In this document: positions 43,030-52,277 of the stretch, in pieces
Position numbering within the stretch: the first letter of the stretch is position 1
Layout of the letters: every line of letters begins with the position of its first letter
NCBI GenBank assembly: GCA_037481935.1
Contig: JBBFKQ010000001.1
Location: 80,741-144,740 of the forward strand
From: Aquificaceae bacterium
Lineage (GTDB): Bacteria; Aquificota; Aquificia; Aquificales; Aquificaceae
Direction: 5' to 3'
Length of the DNA: 64,000 nt
Position numbers and translations under genes: made by a program
The notes under the pieces: model-generated
What the model saw: only the letters and a program-made list of their open reading frames with translations
What the model was told of the DNA's origin: nothing
Databases searched by the model: none

Positions 43030-43458
43030 TTATAACCTACCGGAAAGCTCTCTCATCTTCTGATTTAGTTTTTCATCAAAGGATAAAACCTCTATCCCAT
43101 TATCAAGAGCATACAGAATAATTAGCCAGTCGTTGTAGTTGAGATCTGGGAAATCCAGAATGCTATCCACTACCCTCGGGTGATAGTTCTGTGACGGATT
43201 CTCTTTTATAAGCAGGGCATCCATATATTTCATAGCTTGGAGGGCTTTTTTGCAGTCATAACCTCTTTCTCTACATCTTCTCGCAATAACAGAATAAGCC
43301 TCTCCAAGCACCGGTATAAGAATTGAAAGTTCCTTATTTTCAGAAAGGGAAAGGAGGGCATCTTTTGCCCTCCCATGATGGGCATCTCTCTGGTCTATGA
43401 AAGCAACCAGCACATTTGCGTCAAGAAGAATAGAGTTTCTTCTCCTCCTCAACCGCAT
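43030..43458 (-). CDS. PIN-domain ribonuclease (VapC-like toxin)
   Basis: The roughly 142-residue protein begins its fold with SILLDANVLVAFID (first acidic residue of the PIN site), has GEAYSVIARR with the second acid, and ends in NDWLIILYALDNGIEVLSFDEKL with the last acids. PIN toxins cleave tRNA or rRNA. The frame opens at a TTG at 43467; the ATG at 43458 is used here. It overlaps the upstream 114-residue gene, the usual toxin-antitoxin arrangement. Confidence 0.82.
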   Translation of the reverse strand: MRLRRRRNSILLDANVLVAFIDQRDAHHGRAKDALLSLSENKELSILIPVLGEAYSVIARRCRERGYDCKKALQAMKYMDALLIKENPSQNYHPRVVDSILDFPDLNYNDWLIILYALDNGIEVLSFDEKLNQKMRELSGRL

Positions 43459-43765
43459 CGCCTCCAATGCTTAAACTTCCCGCCAGCATCCTCAGAACGT
43501 CTGATTTTCTCATAACAGGTATATCAAACTTTCTCAGTATGTCCACCGCATACTTGGTGGTAATGTCCTGCAGAGTGAGCCCTGTACCCTTTGAAGTGAG
43601 CACGTCCTCCACAAGTCTCTTGGCTGGAACCAGCCTACCTTCTACCAGGGCAAAATAATCTGTTCCCTTATAGATTTCATATTCCTTCTGAGCAGACCTT
43701 ATTATGTCTTCGTAGCTTATTTCAACTGTCTTACCTCTTATTCTAAAAATTTCACTGACTTTCAT
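43421..43765 (-). CDS. Putative antitoxin paired with the PIN protein
   Basis: This 114-residue acidic-basic protein is not an AbrB, RHH or Phd-type antitoxin that I can recognise. It starts KVSEIFRIRGKTVEISYEDI and has a helical C-terminal half (VDILRKFDIPVMRKSDVLRMLAG), ending in an acidic tail EEEKKLYSS, which could wrap the toxin. It overlaps the PIN gene by about 38 bp and follows the 90-residue gene by one base, so the three form one transcript. The antitoxin role is inferred from context only. Confidence 0.6.
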   Translation of the reverse strand: MKVSEIFRIRGKTVEISYEDIIRSAQKEYEIYKGTDYFALVEGRLVPAKRLVEDVLTSKGTGLTLQDITTKYAVDILRKFDIPVMRKSDVLRMLAGSLSIGGDAVEEEKKLYSS

Positions 43766-43766
43766 A

Positions 43767-44039
43767 TTATACCTTTTTCACCCTTATCCCAAGCTGTGCA
43801 GCAACCATACACGCATCTTGCGTAGTAAAACTGCTAACTTTATTCCCACTCCGTTTAAGAAGTTCAATAACGAACTTCCTAAGCGGTACACAACGATTTA
43901 AGTTTCCCAAATTAATCTCTGCAAAGTATTTCAATTTGCTGTGGCCTAGACTAGAATATGCACAAAGTGCAGCTATGGGTATTTTCTGCAAATCTACATA
44001 TGCTGAATTGTTTCTAAAAGTGACTTTTTCCATTTTCAC
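43767..44039 (-). CDS. Hypothetical protein heading the PIN cassette
   Basis: This 90-residue protein was not recognised. It starts with a clear ribosome-binding site (AGGAGGTGTGAAA) under the promoter at 44065-44093. The sequence is helical in its second half (KFVIELLKRSGNKVSS, DACMVAAQLGIRVKK), which could form a helix-turn-helix. Base composition is AT-richer than the neighbours leuD and gyrA. It ends one base before the putative antitoxin gene and may be part of the same mobile cassette. Confidence 0.55.
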   Translation of the reverse strand: MKMEKVTFRNNSAYVDLQKIPIAALCAYSSLGHSKLKYFAEINLGNLNRCVPLRKFVIELLKRSGNKVSSFTTQDACMVAAQLGIRVKKV

Positions 44040-44064
44040 ACCTCCTTAGTTTTTACTACTCTAT

Positions 44065-44093
44065 AATGTAATAACTTCGGTTTACTTTGTCAA
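44065..44093 (-). promoter_or_regulatory. Promoter of the PIN-toxin cassette
   Basis: On the minus strand TTGACA (44093-44088), a 17-bp spacer and TACATT (44070-44065) lie in the gap after gyrA, followed by an AGGAGGTG ribosome-binding site. It should drive the three-gene cassette and possibly leuD-pyrE. Confidence 0.65.
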
Positions 44094-44120
44094 GACCTTT
44101 CACATATACGGGAGTTTGCC

Positions 44121-46412
44121 CTATCCTTTTACCACCACCCTTATGAGCCTGTCCCCCTCCAGATCCCACCTTCTCTTTGCCCTCTGGTCAAGCCTGCTCA
44201 GAGGCAGGTCTTTCTCTTCAATCCTGTCGTAAAAGACCTTGCCTTCCCCGCTCACAAGCATAAGCTCAACGGAGCCTATCAGCGGCACCACATCTGAAAG
44301 CCTTTCCCTTGAGGAGCCAAGGATTTCCACACCCTTGGTGTATCTGCCCCTTTGTGGGATTTCCTGCAGAGATACCTTCTTGATACTTCCATCCTCCGTT
44401 ATTACCAGCAGGTTTTCTGCTTCTCGCAGAGCCCTTATGCCCACCACCCTGTCTCCCTCCTCAAGCCTTATTCCCTGAACTCCCTTTGAACCAGTGGTTG
44501 CAGGCGGAACTTCGCCCACAGGAAATCTCAGAAGCCTTCCCCTGTATGTGAACAGCAAAAGGTCCCCCTCTTCAGGAGCCTGAACCACCTTCACAACCCT
44601 ATCTTCTTCAGAGAACTTTATTATCTGCATTCCCTGAGACTTGTATTCAAAGTCAACAAGAGGTATCTTTTTCACATAGCCCTTTTCTGTAGCAAGAAGT
44701 ATTCTTCCCTCCATACCAGAACGCACAAAGGCGCCCACTATCTTCTCTTCCGCTTCTTTCAGAGACAGGATACTTCCTCTGAGAGCCTGAGAGCCTGCTA
44801 TCCAGTAAACTCTCCCCCTGTCGGAGACCATAAAGAGCCCGTCGGTGAAAGGCACATCCAGAATGTTTACCACCTCTTCGCCTTCTTCCATCTCTTCAAG
44901 AGGCACGACTCTTCCTCTGGCATATACCACCACTGTGAGACTGCCCTCTTCTGGAGTCTGAAGTCCCTCAACCAGAGTTCTTCTTGGAGTGCTGTAAGAT
45001 TTTGAAATTTCCTGCATCTCTTCTATAAAGACCCTTATCCTTTCTTCTTCCTTCTCCACCAGCCTTGTGTAATACTCTATTTTCTGTCTGAGTTCCTTCT
45101 CCTCCTCTTCCAGCCTGCTTCTTTCAAGGGATGTGAGCCTCTGAAGCCTCATGTCAAGGACTGCGTTTGCCTGAGCCTGAGATAGTCCGTAATTTTTCAT
45201 GAGCCTTTCTCTTGCTTCCTGAGTATCTGTGGAGCTCCTTATGTCCTGTATAACATTGTCAAGGTTTTTGAGGGCTATGAGGAGACCTTCCACTATGTGG
45301 AGTCTTTCCTTTGCCTTCTGAAGGTAAAAATTGGACCTTCTTAATATAACTTCCAGTCTGTGCCCTATAAACTCCTGAAGGAGAGCCTTTATACCAAGGA
45401 GCTTTGGCTCCCCCCTCACCAGCACCACAAAGTTCAGAGGGAAGTTTTTTCTGAGGGCTGTATGCCTGTATAGCTTTTCAAGAACCTTCTCACCCTTTGC
45501 CTCACGCTTGAGTTCCACCACTATTCTTATGCCCTCTTTGTCAGACTCATCCCTTATATCGGATATTTCCTTTAACCTTCCCTCTCTTGCAAGGTCCGCC
45601 ATGCGTTTTATGAGCTCTGCCTTGTTTACCTGATAGGGTAGCTCACTTATTACAATTTGCTCCTTTCCCCCCTGAAGCCTTTCCACATGAGCTTTTGCCC
45701 TTATACGCACCTGTCCCCTGCCCTTTTCGTAAAAATCCACCAGCTCTGAGTAGTTTTCCACTATTCCGCCAGTGGGAAAGTCAGGACCCTTTATGTATTT
45801 CATGATTTCCTGGGTGGTTAGCTCAGGGTTCTTTGCAAGCTCTATAAGAGCCTGACATACTTCTCTGAGGTTGTGAGAGGGTATGGAAGTGGCAAGACCA
45901 ACCGCAATTCCGCTTGTGCCGTTGCACAGAAGGTTTGGAAATTTTGAGGGCAGCACCGAGGGCTCAAAGGTTGAGCCGTCAAAGTTGGGGACAAAATCCA
46001 CCGTGTTTTTGTCTATGTCTTCGAGGAGCTTTACCGCATAACGGGAAAGCTTTGCCTCCGTGTATCTCATGGCTGCAGGCGGGTCCCCGTCCACAGAGCC
46101 AAAGTTTCCCTGTCCAGTTATGAGGGGATAGTTCATGTTGAAGTCCTGAGCCATACGCACAAGGGCTTCATAGACTGCCTGGTCTCCATGCGGATGGTAG
46201 TATCCAAGCACCGCACCCACAATTCTGGCACTCTTGACAAAGGGCTTTTCAGGATAAAGCCCCATGTCGTGCATGGCGTAGAGTATCCTTCTCTGGACGG
46301 GCTTGAGACCGTCCCTCACATCCGGGATAGCCCTGCCCACAATAACGGACATGGCATAGTCTATGTAGGATTGCTTGACCTCTTCCTCTATGGGGACAGT
46401 TATGACTTCCAT
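44121..46412 (-). CDS. gyrA: DNA gyrase/topoisomerase IV subunit A
   Basis: This is the DNA-cleaving subunit of the bacterial type IIA topoisomerase. The winged-helix region with [35 protein letters not shown] and the catalytic Tyr in [10 protein letters not shown] is intact. The coiled-coil gate and a C-terminal pinwheel of about six blades (about 500-763) follow. The canonical GyrA box (QRRGGKG) in the first blade is missing; the only similar string is QRGRYTKG in the fifth blade. The frame extends to 46472, but the ATG at 46412 gives the normal N-terminus; a TGGTATAAT extended -10 (46425-46433) lies 12 nt upstream. Confidence 0.94.
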   Translation of the reverse strand: MEVITVPIEEEVKQSYIDYAMSVIVGRAIPDVRDGLKPVQRRILYAMHDMGLYPEKPFVKSARIVGAVLGYYHPHGDQAVYEALVRMAQDFNMNYPLITGQGNFGSVDGDPPAAMRYTEAKLSRYAVKLLEDIDKNTVDFVPNFDGSTFEPSVLPSKFPNLLCNGTSGIAVGLATSIPSHNLREVCQALIELAKNPELTTQEIMKYIKGPDFPTGGIVENYSELVDFYEKGRGQVRIRAKAHVERLQGGKEQIVISELPYQVNKAELIKRMADLAREGRLKEISDIRDESDKEGIRIVVELKREAKGEKVLEKLYRHTALRKNFPLNFVVLVRGEPKLLGIKALLQEFIGHRLEVILRRSNFYLQKAKERLHIVEGLLIALKNLDNVIQDIRSSTDTQEARERLMKNYGLSQAQANAVLDMRLQRLTSLERSRLEEEEKELRQKIEYYTRLVEKEEERIRVFIEEMQEISKSYSTPRRTLVEGLQTPEEGSLTVVVYARGRVVPLEEMEEGEEVVNILDVPFTDGLFMVSDRGRVYWIAGSQALRGSILSLKEAEEKIVGAFVRSGMEGRILLATEKGYVKKIPLVDFEYKSQGMQIIKFSEEDRVVKVVQAPEEGDLLLFTYRGRLLRFPVGEVPPATTGSKGVQGIRLEEGDRVVGIRALREAENLLVITEDGSIKKVSLQEIPQRGRYTKGVEILGSSRERLSDVVPLIGSVELMLVSGEGKVFYDRIEEKDLPLSRLDQRAKRRWDLEGDRLIRVVVKG

Positions 46413-46435
46413 GAAGTTGAAAATATTATACCACC

Positions 46436-46464
46436 TTGACCTTCTTTTTCTCAAGACCCATAAT
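46436..46464 (+). promoter_or_regulatory. Promoter of the small Toprim gene
   Basis: TTGACC (46436-46441), a 17-bp spacer and CATAAT (46459-46464) lie only 6 nt before the ATG at 46471. Initiation would fall on the start codon. It is divergent from the gyrA promoter at 46425-46433. Confidence 0.6.
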
Positions 46465-46470
46465 AAAAGC

Positions 46471-46845
46471 ATGCTGGAGGAATGGAGAAGAAAACTGCGT
46501 GAAGCTTCTCAGGGCAGAGCTGTCCTCGTGGAGGGCAAAAGGGACAGATGGGCTCTTCAGAGGTTTGGAATTAAAAATGTATTCACCCTTGAGGGCAAAA
46601 GACTGTCAGACCTTCCAGACCTTCTAGAAGACTTTAGAGAAGTTGTGCTCCTCTTTGACCTTGACAAACATGGAGAGAGGATAAACACAAAGGTTAAGGA
46701 AATTCTGGAAAAACAGGGCTATATTTTAATAGAGGATTTCCGTGAGGAACTTAGGAACAAGGGAATAATTTACGTGGAGGACTTACATGGAGAAGTCGGC
46801 GGTCCTGACTGCTCTACTGGTGCAGGACAGGCTTATAAGGCTTAA
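46471..46845 (+). CDS. Small Toprim-domain protein
   Basis: The 124-residue protein is a single Toprim fold: [17 protein letters not shown] (about 17-33) supplies the conserved Glu and [13 protein letters not shown] (about 61-73) the DxD. Such minimal Toprim proteins include RNase M5-like and DnaG-like nucleases and archaeal UPF0292 members. The frame extends upstream to 46375 but the ATG at 46471, next to the predicted promoter, is used. Its 3-prime end overlaps the next gene by 59 bp. Function is uncertain. Confidence 0.72.
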   Translation: MLEEWRRKLREASQGRAVLVEGKRDRWALQRFGIKNVFTLEGKRLSDLPDLLEDFREVVLLFDLDKHGERINTKVKEILEKQGYILIEDFREELRNKGIIYVEDLHGEVGGPDCSTGAGQAYKA

Positions 46846-47290
46846 CATGCAGATGCTGGAAGGGGTTCTTAGAGAAATAAGGGCAGATGTGGAAGAATTG
46901 AATCTACTTGCCGAAGCCTGCCTTTCTGAAGATGAATACAGAAGATACAGGGATATAGTTCTCAAGGTGGAAGCAGACCTGTTGACCAAGACTTCTGAGA
47001 TCGTGGACCACATATACGACATATACGAGGTTTTTAACTTTGACATAACCTTCTTATCCACGCTGCCGGAAGAGCTGGGAAGAGAGATAGAAAGGCTGGA
47101 TGCGGTGAACTCAATAAATTCAAAGCTTGAGCTTATAATCACCATAATGGATGAAATACTCCTTGTTGCAGAGGAAAGCCCGAAGATGTTTGCCATACTG
47201 ACTCCCTTCAGGGTTTACAGGGAGGTAATAAAGCAGGGCATTGAGTTTAACAGAAGGCTAAACGAGCTCAGCCTTCAGAAGACAGGATAA
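46787..47290 (+). CDS. Hypothetical helical protein downstream of the Toprim gene
   Basis: This 167-residue, mostly helical soluble protein was not recognised. It has long heptad-like stretches (LEGVLREIRADVEELNLLAEA; NSINSKLELIITIMDEILLV). The GGAGG site 7 nt before the ATG at 46787 supports translation despite the 59-bp overlap with the Toprim gene. It overlaps the convergent rnc gene by 23 bp at the end. The pairing with a Toprim nuclease could be functional. Confidence 0.65.
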   Translation: MEKSAVLTALLVQDRLIRLNMQMLEGVLREIRADVEELNLLAEACLSEDEYRRYRDIVLKVEADLLTKTSEIVDHIYDIYEVFNFDITFLSTLPEELGREIERLDAVNSINSKLELIITIMDEILLVAEESPKMFAILTPFRVYREVIKQGIEFNRRLNELSLQKTG

Positions 47291-47972
47291 GCTCAAGAAC
47301 CTTTTTTGCCGCGAGCTGTTGCGCGGACTTCTTGCTCTTCCCCTTTGCCGTCGCTCTGAATTCCCTTATGCTGCACTCCACCTCAAAGACTCTGCTGTGA
47401 TGGGGACCCTCCGTGCTTACAACACGGTATACAGGTCTCTCTTTCCAGCGTCTCTGGGTCTCTTCCTGAAGGAGTGTTTTATAATCCCTCTTGTAGTCTC
47501 TGCTTCTGACAGCAGATACTATCTTTTCCCTGTAGAGGTTGTTAAAGAGAGATTTAACGAAATCTGCAGACCTGCCACAGTCAAGATATACCGCAGCCCA
47601 GAGGGCCTCAAAGGTGTCTGCCATCAGCGACGAACTCAGATGGTTGTTCCTCCTCCTGCCTCCGTAGAGTATGTGCATGTCAAGGGAAAGCTCCTCCGCA
47701 AGCTCGTGCAGATAGTCTTCACTGACAAAGTAGGACTTCATCATGGCAAGTTCACCCTCAGAAGCCCCAGGAAATTCAGAAAGAAGAAGGTCAACAACGA
47801 AGAAGTTTATAAGAGAGTCTCCTAGAAATTCAAGGGTCTCATAGCTTTTGAGCCCATGCTCCCCGGCGTATGACTTGTGGGTGAGGGACTGAATTAGAAG
47901 CTCGGAGTTGTTAAAGGTATAGCCCAGCCTTTTCTGAAGGTCTTCAAGGTCTTTTAAAGAGGAGACAGGCAT
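47268..47972 (-). CDS. rnc: Ribonuclease III
   Basis: The enzyme cleaves double-stranded RNA in rRNA processing. It shows the signature [15 protein letters not shown] with the catalytic acids, [18 protein letters not shown] with the second metal site, and the C-terminal dsRNA-binding domain (about 160-234, ending [20 protein letters not shown]). The frame extends to 48008, but the ATG at 47972 has a GGTGG site upstream and is preferred. It overlaps the end of fabF by 29 bp. Confidence 0.94.
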   Translation of the reverse strand: MPVSSLKDLEDLQKRLGYTFNNSELLIQSLTHKSYAGEHGLKSYETLEFLGDSLINFFVVDLLLSEFPGASEGELAMMKSYFVSEDYLHELAEELSLDMHILYGGRRRNNHLSSSLMADTFEALWAAVYLDCGRSADFVKSLFNNLYREKIVSAVRSRDYKRDYKTLLQEETQRRWKERPVYRVVSTEGPHHSRVFEVECSIREFRATAKGKSKKSAQQLAAKKVLELILSSEG

Positions 47973-49182
47973 TGGTTCCACCAAAACCGAAGGAATTTGA
48001 AAGGGCATAATTTACCGAATAGCTTATTGACCTGTTGGGCACATAGTCAAGGTCGCATTCAGGGTCCGGGTTTTCAAGGTTTATGGTGGGCGGTATAATG
48101 CCGGTTTCTATGGTCTTTACTGTTGCTACCGCCTCCACAGCCCCTGCAGCACCAAGGAGATGACCTATCATGGATTTGTTGGAGCTTATCTTGAGCCTGT
48201 AGGCATGTTCTCCAAAGAGTCTCTTTATGGCAAGGGTTTCAGATTTGTCGTTAAGTGGTGTGGATGTGCCGTGGGCGTTTATGTAGTCTATCTCCTCAGG
48301 TCTTACTCCTGCATCCTCAAGGGCAAGCTTCATACACATGTAGGCACCCTCACCGTCCGCACAGGGCGCTGTTATGTGATAGGCATCGTCGGTGGCACCA
48401 TAGCCCACAAGCTCTGCGTATATCCTTGCACCTCGTGCCTTTGCATGCTCGTATTCTTCCAGCACAAGAATTCCCGCACCCTCACCCATCACAAAGCCAT
48501 CCCTGTCCCTGTCAAAGGGTCTTGAAGCTTTCTGGGGCTCATCGTTCCTCGTAGAAAGCGCCCTCATGGAAGCAAAACCAGCCACACCCAGAGGAGTTAT
48601 GGCGCTTTCGCATCCACCGGCTATTGCCACATCAATGTCCCCCTTCTGTATGAGTCTCATGGCATCACCTATGGCATGGTTTCCCGTGGCACACGCGGAT
48701 ACCACGCAGTAGTTTGGTCCCTTAAAGCCAGACCTTATGGCCACAAGGCCGCTTGCCATGTTGGAGATGCCGTAGGGTATGAAGAAGGGAGAAACCCTCC
48801 TGGGACCCTTTTCCATAAGCACCTTTTGCTGTTCCTCTATGTCCCTGAGCCCACCTATGCCAGTGCCTATTATCACGCCCACTCTGTATGGGTCAACCTT
48901 GCTCTCTAAGATTCCGCTATCCTTTATGGCTTCTTCTGAAGCAGCAACTGCAAACTTTATAAAATCTGAGACCTTCTGAACATCCTTTCTGTCAAAGTAT
49001 TTCTCAGGGTCAAAATCCTTAACCTCACCTGCTATATGAACGGAAAGCCCTATCTCAACAGGGTCAAACCTCTTTATTGTATCTATACCGCTTACGCCAG
49101 CCACAAGATTTTCCCAGAACTTCTCCACACCGGTCCCTATGGGGGTTACAGCCCCGAGACCTGTTATCACAACGCGGCGCAT
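47944..49182 (-). CDS. fabF: 3-oxoacyl-[acyl-carrier-protein] synthase II
   Basis: This elongating condensing enzyme of fatty-acid synthesis is 412 residues long. The catalytic Cys is in [13 protein letters not shown] (near 163), the two His in [12 protein letters not shown] (near 304) and [14 protein letters not shown] (near 340). The C-terminal [14 protein letters not shown] is typical. The start overlaps the acpP stop by one base and it precedes rnc, so acpP-fabF-rnc is one transcript. Confidence 0.97.
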   Translation of the reverse strand: MRRVVITGLGAVTPIGTGVEKFWENLVAGVSGIDTIKRFDPVEIGLSVHIAGEVKDFDPEKYFDRKDVQKVSDFIKFAVAASEEAIKDSGILESKVDPYRVGVIIGTGIGGLRDIEEQQKVLMEKGPRRVSPFFIPYGISNMASGLVAIRSGFKGPNYCVVSACATGNHAIGDAMRLIQKGDIDVAIAGGCESAITPLGVAGFASMRALSTRNDEPQKASRPFDRDRDGFVMGEGAGILVLEEYEHAKARGARIYAELVGYGATDDAYHITAPCADGEGAYMCMKLALEDAGVRPEEIDYINAHGTSTPLNDKSETLAIKRLFGEHAYRLKISSNKSMIGHLLGAAGAVEAVATVKTIETGIIPPTINLENPDPECDLDYVPNRSISYSVNYALSNSFGFGGTNACLLFKRP

Positions 49183-49418
49183 CAGCCCTTTACTCTCTCC
49201 TTGAGGTAGTCCATGACATCCCCTACAGTTCTTATCTTCTCTGCATCTTCATCAGGTATTTCAATGCCAAATTCTTCTTCAAAAGCCATCACAAGCTCCA
49301 CCACATCCAGAGAATCTGCACCAAGGTCTTCCACAAACTTAGCTCCAGGATTTAGCTTGCTCACTTCAACACCAAGCTGGTCTGCTATTATTTCTTTTAT
49401 CCTCTGCTCCAGGTCCAT
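49182..49418 (-). CDS. acpP: Acyl carrier protein
   Basis: This 78-residue acidic carrier has the phosphopantetheine site [16 protein letters not shown] (Ser near 37). It has an AGGAGG ribosome-binding site before the ATG at 49418 and an extended -10 (TGGTATAAT) at 49450-49458. It heads acpP-fabF-rnc. Confidence 0.98.
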   Translation of the reverse strand: MDLEQRIKEIIADQLGVEVSKLNPGAKFVEDLGADSLDVVELVMAFEEEFGIEIPDEDAEKIRTVGDVMDYLKERVKG

Positions 49419-49449
49419 TTTTTACCTCCTGTATATTGTGTGTATGGAT

Positions 49450-49458
49450 ATTATACCA
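49450..49458 (-). promoter_or_regulatory. Extended -10 promoter of acpP
   Basis: TGGTATAAT on the minus strand lies 31 nt before the acpP ATG, leaving a leader of about 25 nt that contains AGGAGG. This conventional layout contrasts with the divergent yebC box 11 nt away. Confidence 0.6.
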
Positions 49459-49468
49459 CAAACCGGGC

Positions 49469-49474
49469 TATAAT
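49469..49474 (+). promoter_or_regulatory. -10 box of the YebC-family gene
   Basis: TATAAT lies 7 nt before the ATG at 49482 without any Shine-Dalgarno sequence, predicting a leaderless mRNA. Confidence 0.5.
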
Positions 49475-49481
49475 ATTTAAC

Positions 49482-50234
49482 ATGGCAGGACACAGTCACT
49501 GGGCGCAGATTAAGCACAAGAAGGCAAAGATAGATGCACAGAGGGGCAAGATATTCACAAAAATAATCCGTGAGATAACCGTTGCAGTTAGAGAAGGAGG
49601 ACCAAATCCTGAAACGAACCCCAGGCTAAGAACCGCCATAGAAAATGCCAGAAGGGTCAACATGCCCACAGATACTATAGAAAGGGCAATAAAGAAGGGA
49701 ACTGGTGAACTTGGTGGTGAAAACTATGAAGAAGTGCTGTATGAGGGCTATGCCCCAGGCGGTGTGGCTCTTATGATACTCACCTTCACAGACAACAGGA
49801 ACAGAACAACCTCCGAGGTAAGGCACGTGCTTTCAAAGCACGGGGGAAACCTTGGCTCTTCTGGATGTGTTTCTTTTCTTTTTGACAGGGTAGGAATCAT
49901 TGAAGTGCCAAGGGAGGGCATGAGCGAGGAGGAGATTTATGAAAAGGCTATAGAGGCTGGTGCTGAAGATATTGAAGCGGGAGAGGTTGCCTATACCCTT
50001 TACACAAATCCTGAGGAGCTGTACTCAGTTAAAGAAGCCCTTGAGTCCATGGGGCTTCAGATAGAAAGGGCAGAGATAGCCTATAAGCCAAATACACTTG
50101 TTCAGGTTCAGGATTCAGAAACAGCAAAAAAGGTGCTTAAGCTGCTTGATGCTCTGGAAGACCTTGATGATGTTAAAGAGGTAATAGCCAACTTTGATAT
50201 ACCAAAGGAATTAATGCAGCAGGTCAGCCTCTAA
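49482..50234 (+). CDS. YebC/TACO1-family protein
   Basis: The 250-residue protein starts with the family signature MAGHSHWAQIKHKKAKIDAQ and contains ETNPRLRTAIENARRVNMP, GGVALMILTFTDNRNRT and the C-terminal VQVQDSETAKKVLKLLDALEDLDDV. YebC proteins were long annotated as transcription regulators; the family is now also linked to translation of proline-rich stretches. The ATG at 49482 is chosen over an upstream in-frame start at 49440 because the conserved N-terminus begins there. The end overlaps the convergent prenyltransferase gene by 4 bp. Confidence 0.95.
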   Translation: MAGHSHWAQIKHKKAKIDAQRGKIFTKIIREITVAVREGGPNPETNPRLRTAIENARRVNMPTDTIERAIKKGTGELGGENYEEVLYEGYAPGGVALMILTFTDNRNRTTSEVRHVLSKHGGNLGSSGCVSFLFDRVGIIEVPREGMSEEEIYEKAIEAGAEDIEAGEVAYTLYTNPEELYSVKEALESMGLQIERAEIAYKPNTLVQVQDSETAKKVLKLLDALEDLDDVKEVIANFDIPKELMQQVSL

Positions 50235-51073
50235 AGAAGCCTGTCAAGCAGGACAACTACAAAAAACACAAGGCTTATGTAGCCGTTCACCGTGAAGAAA
50301 GCTTTGTTTATCTTTGAAAGGTCGTTAGGCTTTATAAGATAATGCTCGTAGTAGAGAAAGCCAGCCACTGCAAGAAGCCCAAGGAGGTATAAAACGCCCA
50401 AAAAATCAACTCTGAACATAAGCACCAGCAGGAAAAGAAAAGTGAGAGCGTGAAAAAACCTGGCAAACCAGATAGCTTTTTCAATTCCATATCTTACCGG
50501 TATGGACTTCAAGCCATAGCTTCTGTCAAAGTCATAATCCTGAAGAGCATACAGCACATCAAAGCCCGCAACCCAGAAGCCCATGGCAAGACCAAGGATT
50601 ATGGCATTGAGGGATACACGCTCATTGAAGGAAACATCCACTGCCAGAGGCACCAGAAAATAGACCAATCCAAGCACAAGATGTGGATAGTATGTGACCC
50701 TTTTTGCATAGGGGTAGAACCAGAGGAGAAAGAGAACTACAGGTGATAGAAGAAAGGCATATAGGTTAATCATGAGTGTGGAAAAAACAAATAGCCCTGA
50801 GGACAGGAGCACGAGCCTTTTTATGCTCTCCTCTGAAACCTCACCCCTTGCGTGAACCCACCCCCTTGTGCGTGGATTGAGCCGGTCTGCTGGTAGGTCT
50901 ATGAGCCTGTTGAGGGCCATTCCTGCAGTGCGGGCGCTTATAAAGGCAAGAAGAACCCAGAAAAGCCTCCACAGAGAAGGCATCTGCTGATAGAGCAGAA
51001 CTATACTTGCGAGCGCAAAAGGAAGGGCAAAGATGGTGTGTTCAAACCTGGTGAGTTCAAGGTACTTTCTCAT
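50231..51073 (-). CDS. UbiA-type prenyltransferase (MqnP-like)
   Basis: This 280-residue membrane enzyme attaches a polyprenyl chain to an aromatic acid in quinone synthesis. The first acidic motif is NRLIDLPADRLNPRT (NxxxDxxxD, near 55) and the second DYDFDRSYGLKSIP (near 183), among eight or nine membrane helices. Aquificales make a menaquinone-type quinone, and the short UbiA relatives of the futalosine pathway (MqnP) have this length and pattern, so MqnP is the more likely role than UbiA. It overlaps archease by 4 bp. Confidence 0.88.
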   Translation of the reverse strand: MRKYLELTRFEHTIFALPFALASIVLLYQQMPSLWRLFWVLLAFISARTAGMALNRLIDLPADRLNPRTRGWVHARGEVSEESIKRLVLLSSGLFVFSTLMINLYAFLLSPVVLFLLWFYPYAKRVTYYPHLVLGLVYFLVPLAVDVSFNERVSLNAIILGLAMGFWVAGFDVLYALQDYDFDRSYGLKSIPVRYGIEKAIWFARFFHALTFLFLLVLMFRVDFLGVLYLLGLLAVAGFLYYEHYLIKPNDLSKINKAFFTVNGYISLVFFVVVLLDRLL

Positions 51074-51486
51074 ATATCAAATATCACCTCCGCCACCCAC
51101 AGGTCTCCTTCCCTCTCCACCCTAAGGTCGTGGTAAGTTGCCGCCTTTATCACGAGCTTAGATTCGTGCCTGTCAGGGTCAAACCTCTCGCCCAGAAGCC
51201 TTACTCTGGCGTAGTCTTCTTTCAGCTCAAGAACTTCGCATTTTGACGCTACGAAGAGCTCCGCCTCGTGGAGGACAATCGCCGAGTTTATTATGTCCGG
51301 AAGAAGAAAGGGCAGCTCTGAAGAGGCCTCAACTATCTTCTCTTCCTCCGGTCGAACTGCCTCTATGGGCGTCATCTCGTTGAAGGTAGCGAGTATGCTC
51401 TTGCACAGAAGCTCTTCGAGGCTATGGGCTCTTACCCTTATGCCTGCATCCGCCGTTATGCGGTCTATGGTCTCATAAAAGCTCAT
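51070..51486 (-). CDS. Archease
   Basis: The 138-residue protein has the archease pattern: an N-terminal Asp/Glu-rich part (ITADAGIRVRAHSLEELLCKSILATFNEM), the central WLP-like LPFLLPDIIN and the C-terminal KAATYHDLRVEREGDLWVAEVIFDI, where the conserved HDL and terminal DI bind calcium. Archease promotes guanylylation and turnover of RtcB, which is encoded at 28313. Coupled by 4-bp overlaps to dapB upstream and the prenyltransferase downstream. Confidence 0.88.
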   Translation of the reverse strand: MSFYETIDRITADAGIRVRAHSLEELLCKSILATFNEMTPIEAVRPEEEKIVEASSELPFLLPDIINSAIVLHEAELFVASKCEVLELKEDYARVRLLGERFDPDRHESKLVIKAATYHDLRVEREGDLWVAEVIFDI

Positions 51487-52277
51487 AGCCCCAGAACATC
51501 AGACATGGAATACCAGCCTGGAGGCTTGCCCTTTATCCATCTTCCTGCCTCAATGGCACCCCTTGCGAATATGTCCCTTGATGTCGCTCTGTGAGTGAGC
51601 TCAATCCTTTCACCATAGCCCAGGAAGTAGACAGTATGTTCACCCACTACATCTCCACCCCTCAGAGCCATAACCCCAACTTCTCCAGCCTCCCTTGGTG
51701 TTATTCCATCTCTTCCGTGCACCTTCCTGCTCAGGTTCATCGCCTGAGCAAGTATCTCTTCAAGCTTGAGGGCAGTCCCGCTGGGCGCATCCTTTTTGTA
51801 GCGATGATGAATTTCAAGCACCTCCACATCAAAGCCCCTGTTTTTAAGAACAGTGCCGGCTAACTCCACAAGTCTGAAAAGCAGGTTTACACCAAGGCTC
51901 ATGTTGGGAGAGAGTAGTATGGGGCCACGCTCTGAATAGGGTTTGAGTTCTTCAAGCTCCTGCTCCTTAAAGCCCGTTGTCCCGATAACCACCCCCTTTC
52001 CTGCAAGGGCTGAGAGCTTTGCATGGGATATGGCCGCTGTAGTGTTCCCCGAAAATTCTATAACCACATCACACAGGGCAAGCACATCTTCAAGCCTTGA
52101 AGTAAGAGGAAGACCTTTCAGTTCTTCTATTCCGGATGCTTCACCCAGGTCCTGTGACCTCACGCAGTCTGGATGTTCCACCCCCGCAACCACCTGAAAG
52201 TCCGTATATTCAAGGGACAACTTTAGAATACTCTTTCCCATCCTGCCGAGGGCACCACAGATAACGGCCCTTGTCAT
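51483..52277 (-). CDS. dapB: 4-hydroxy-tetrahydrodipicolinate reductase
   Basis: This enzyme of the lysine/diaminopimelate pathway has the NAD(P) motif ICGALGRMGKSI (about 6-17), VVIGTTGFKEQE, the catalytic EIHHRYKKDAPSGTAL (near 155) and the C-terminal HRATSRDIFARGAI. At 264 residues it fits the family. Its product supplies the meso-diaminopimelate used by MurE. It overlaps the small gene upstream and archease downstream by 4 bp each. Confidence 0.96.
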   Translation of the reverse strand: MTRAVICGALGRMGKSILKLSLEYTDFQVVAGVEHPDCVRSQDLGEASGIEELKGLPLTSRLEDVLALCDVVIEFSGNTTAAISHAKLSALAGKGVVIGTTGFKEQELEELKPYSERGPILLSPNMSLGVNLLFRLVELAGTVLKNRGFDVEVLEIHHRYKKDAPSGTALKLEEILAQAMNLSRKVHGRDGITPREAGEVGVMALRGGDVVGEHTVYFLGYGERIELTHRATSRDIFARGAIEAGRWIKGKPPGWYSMSDVLGL

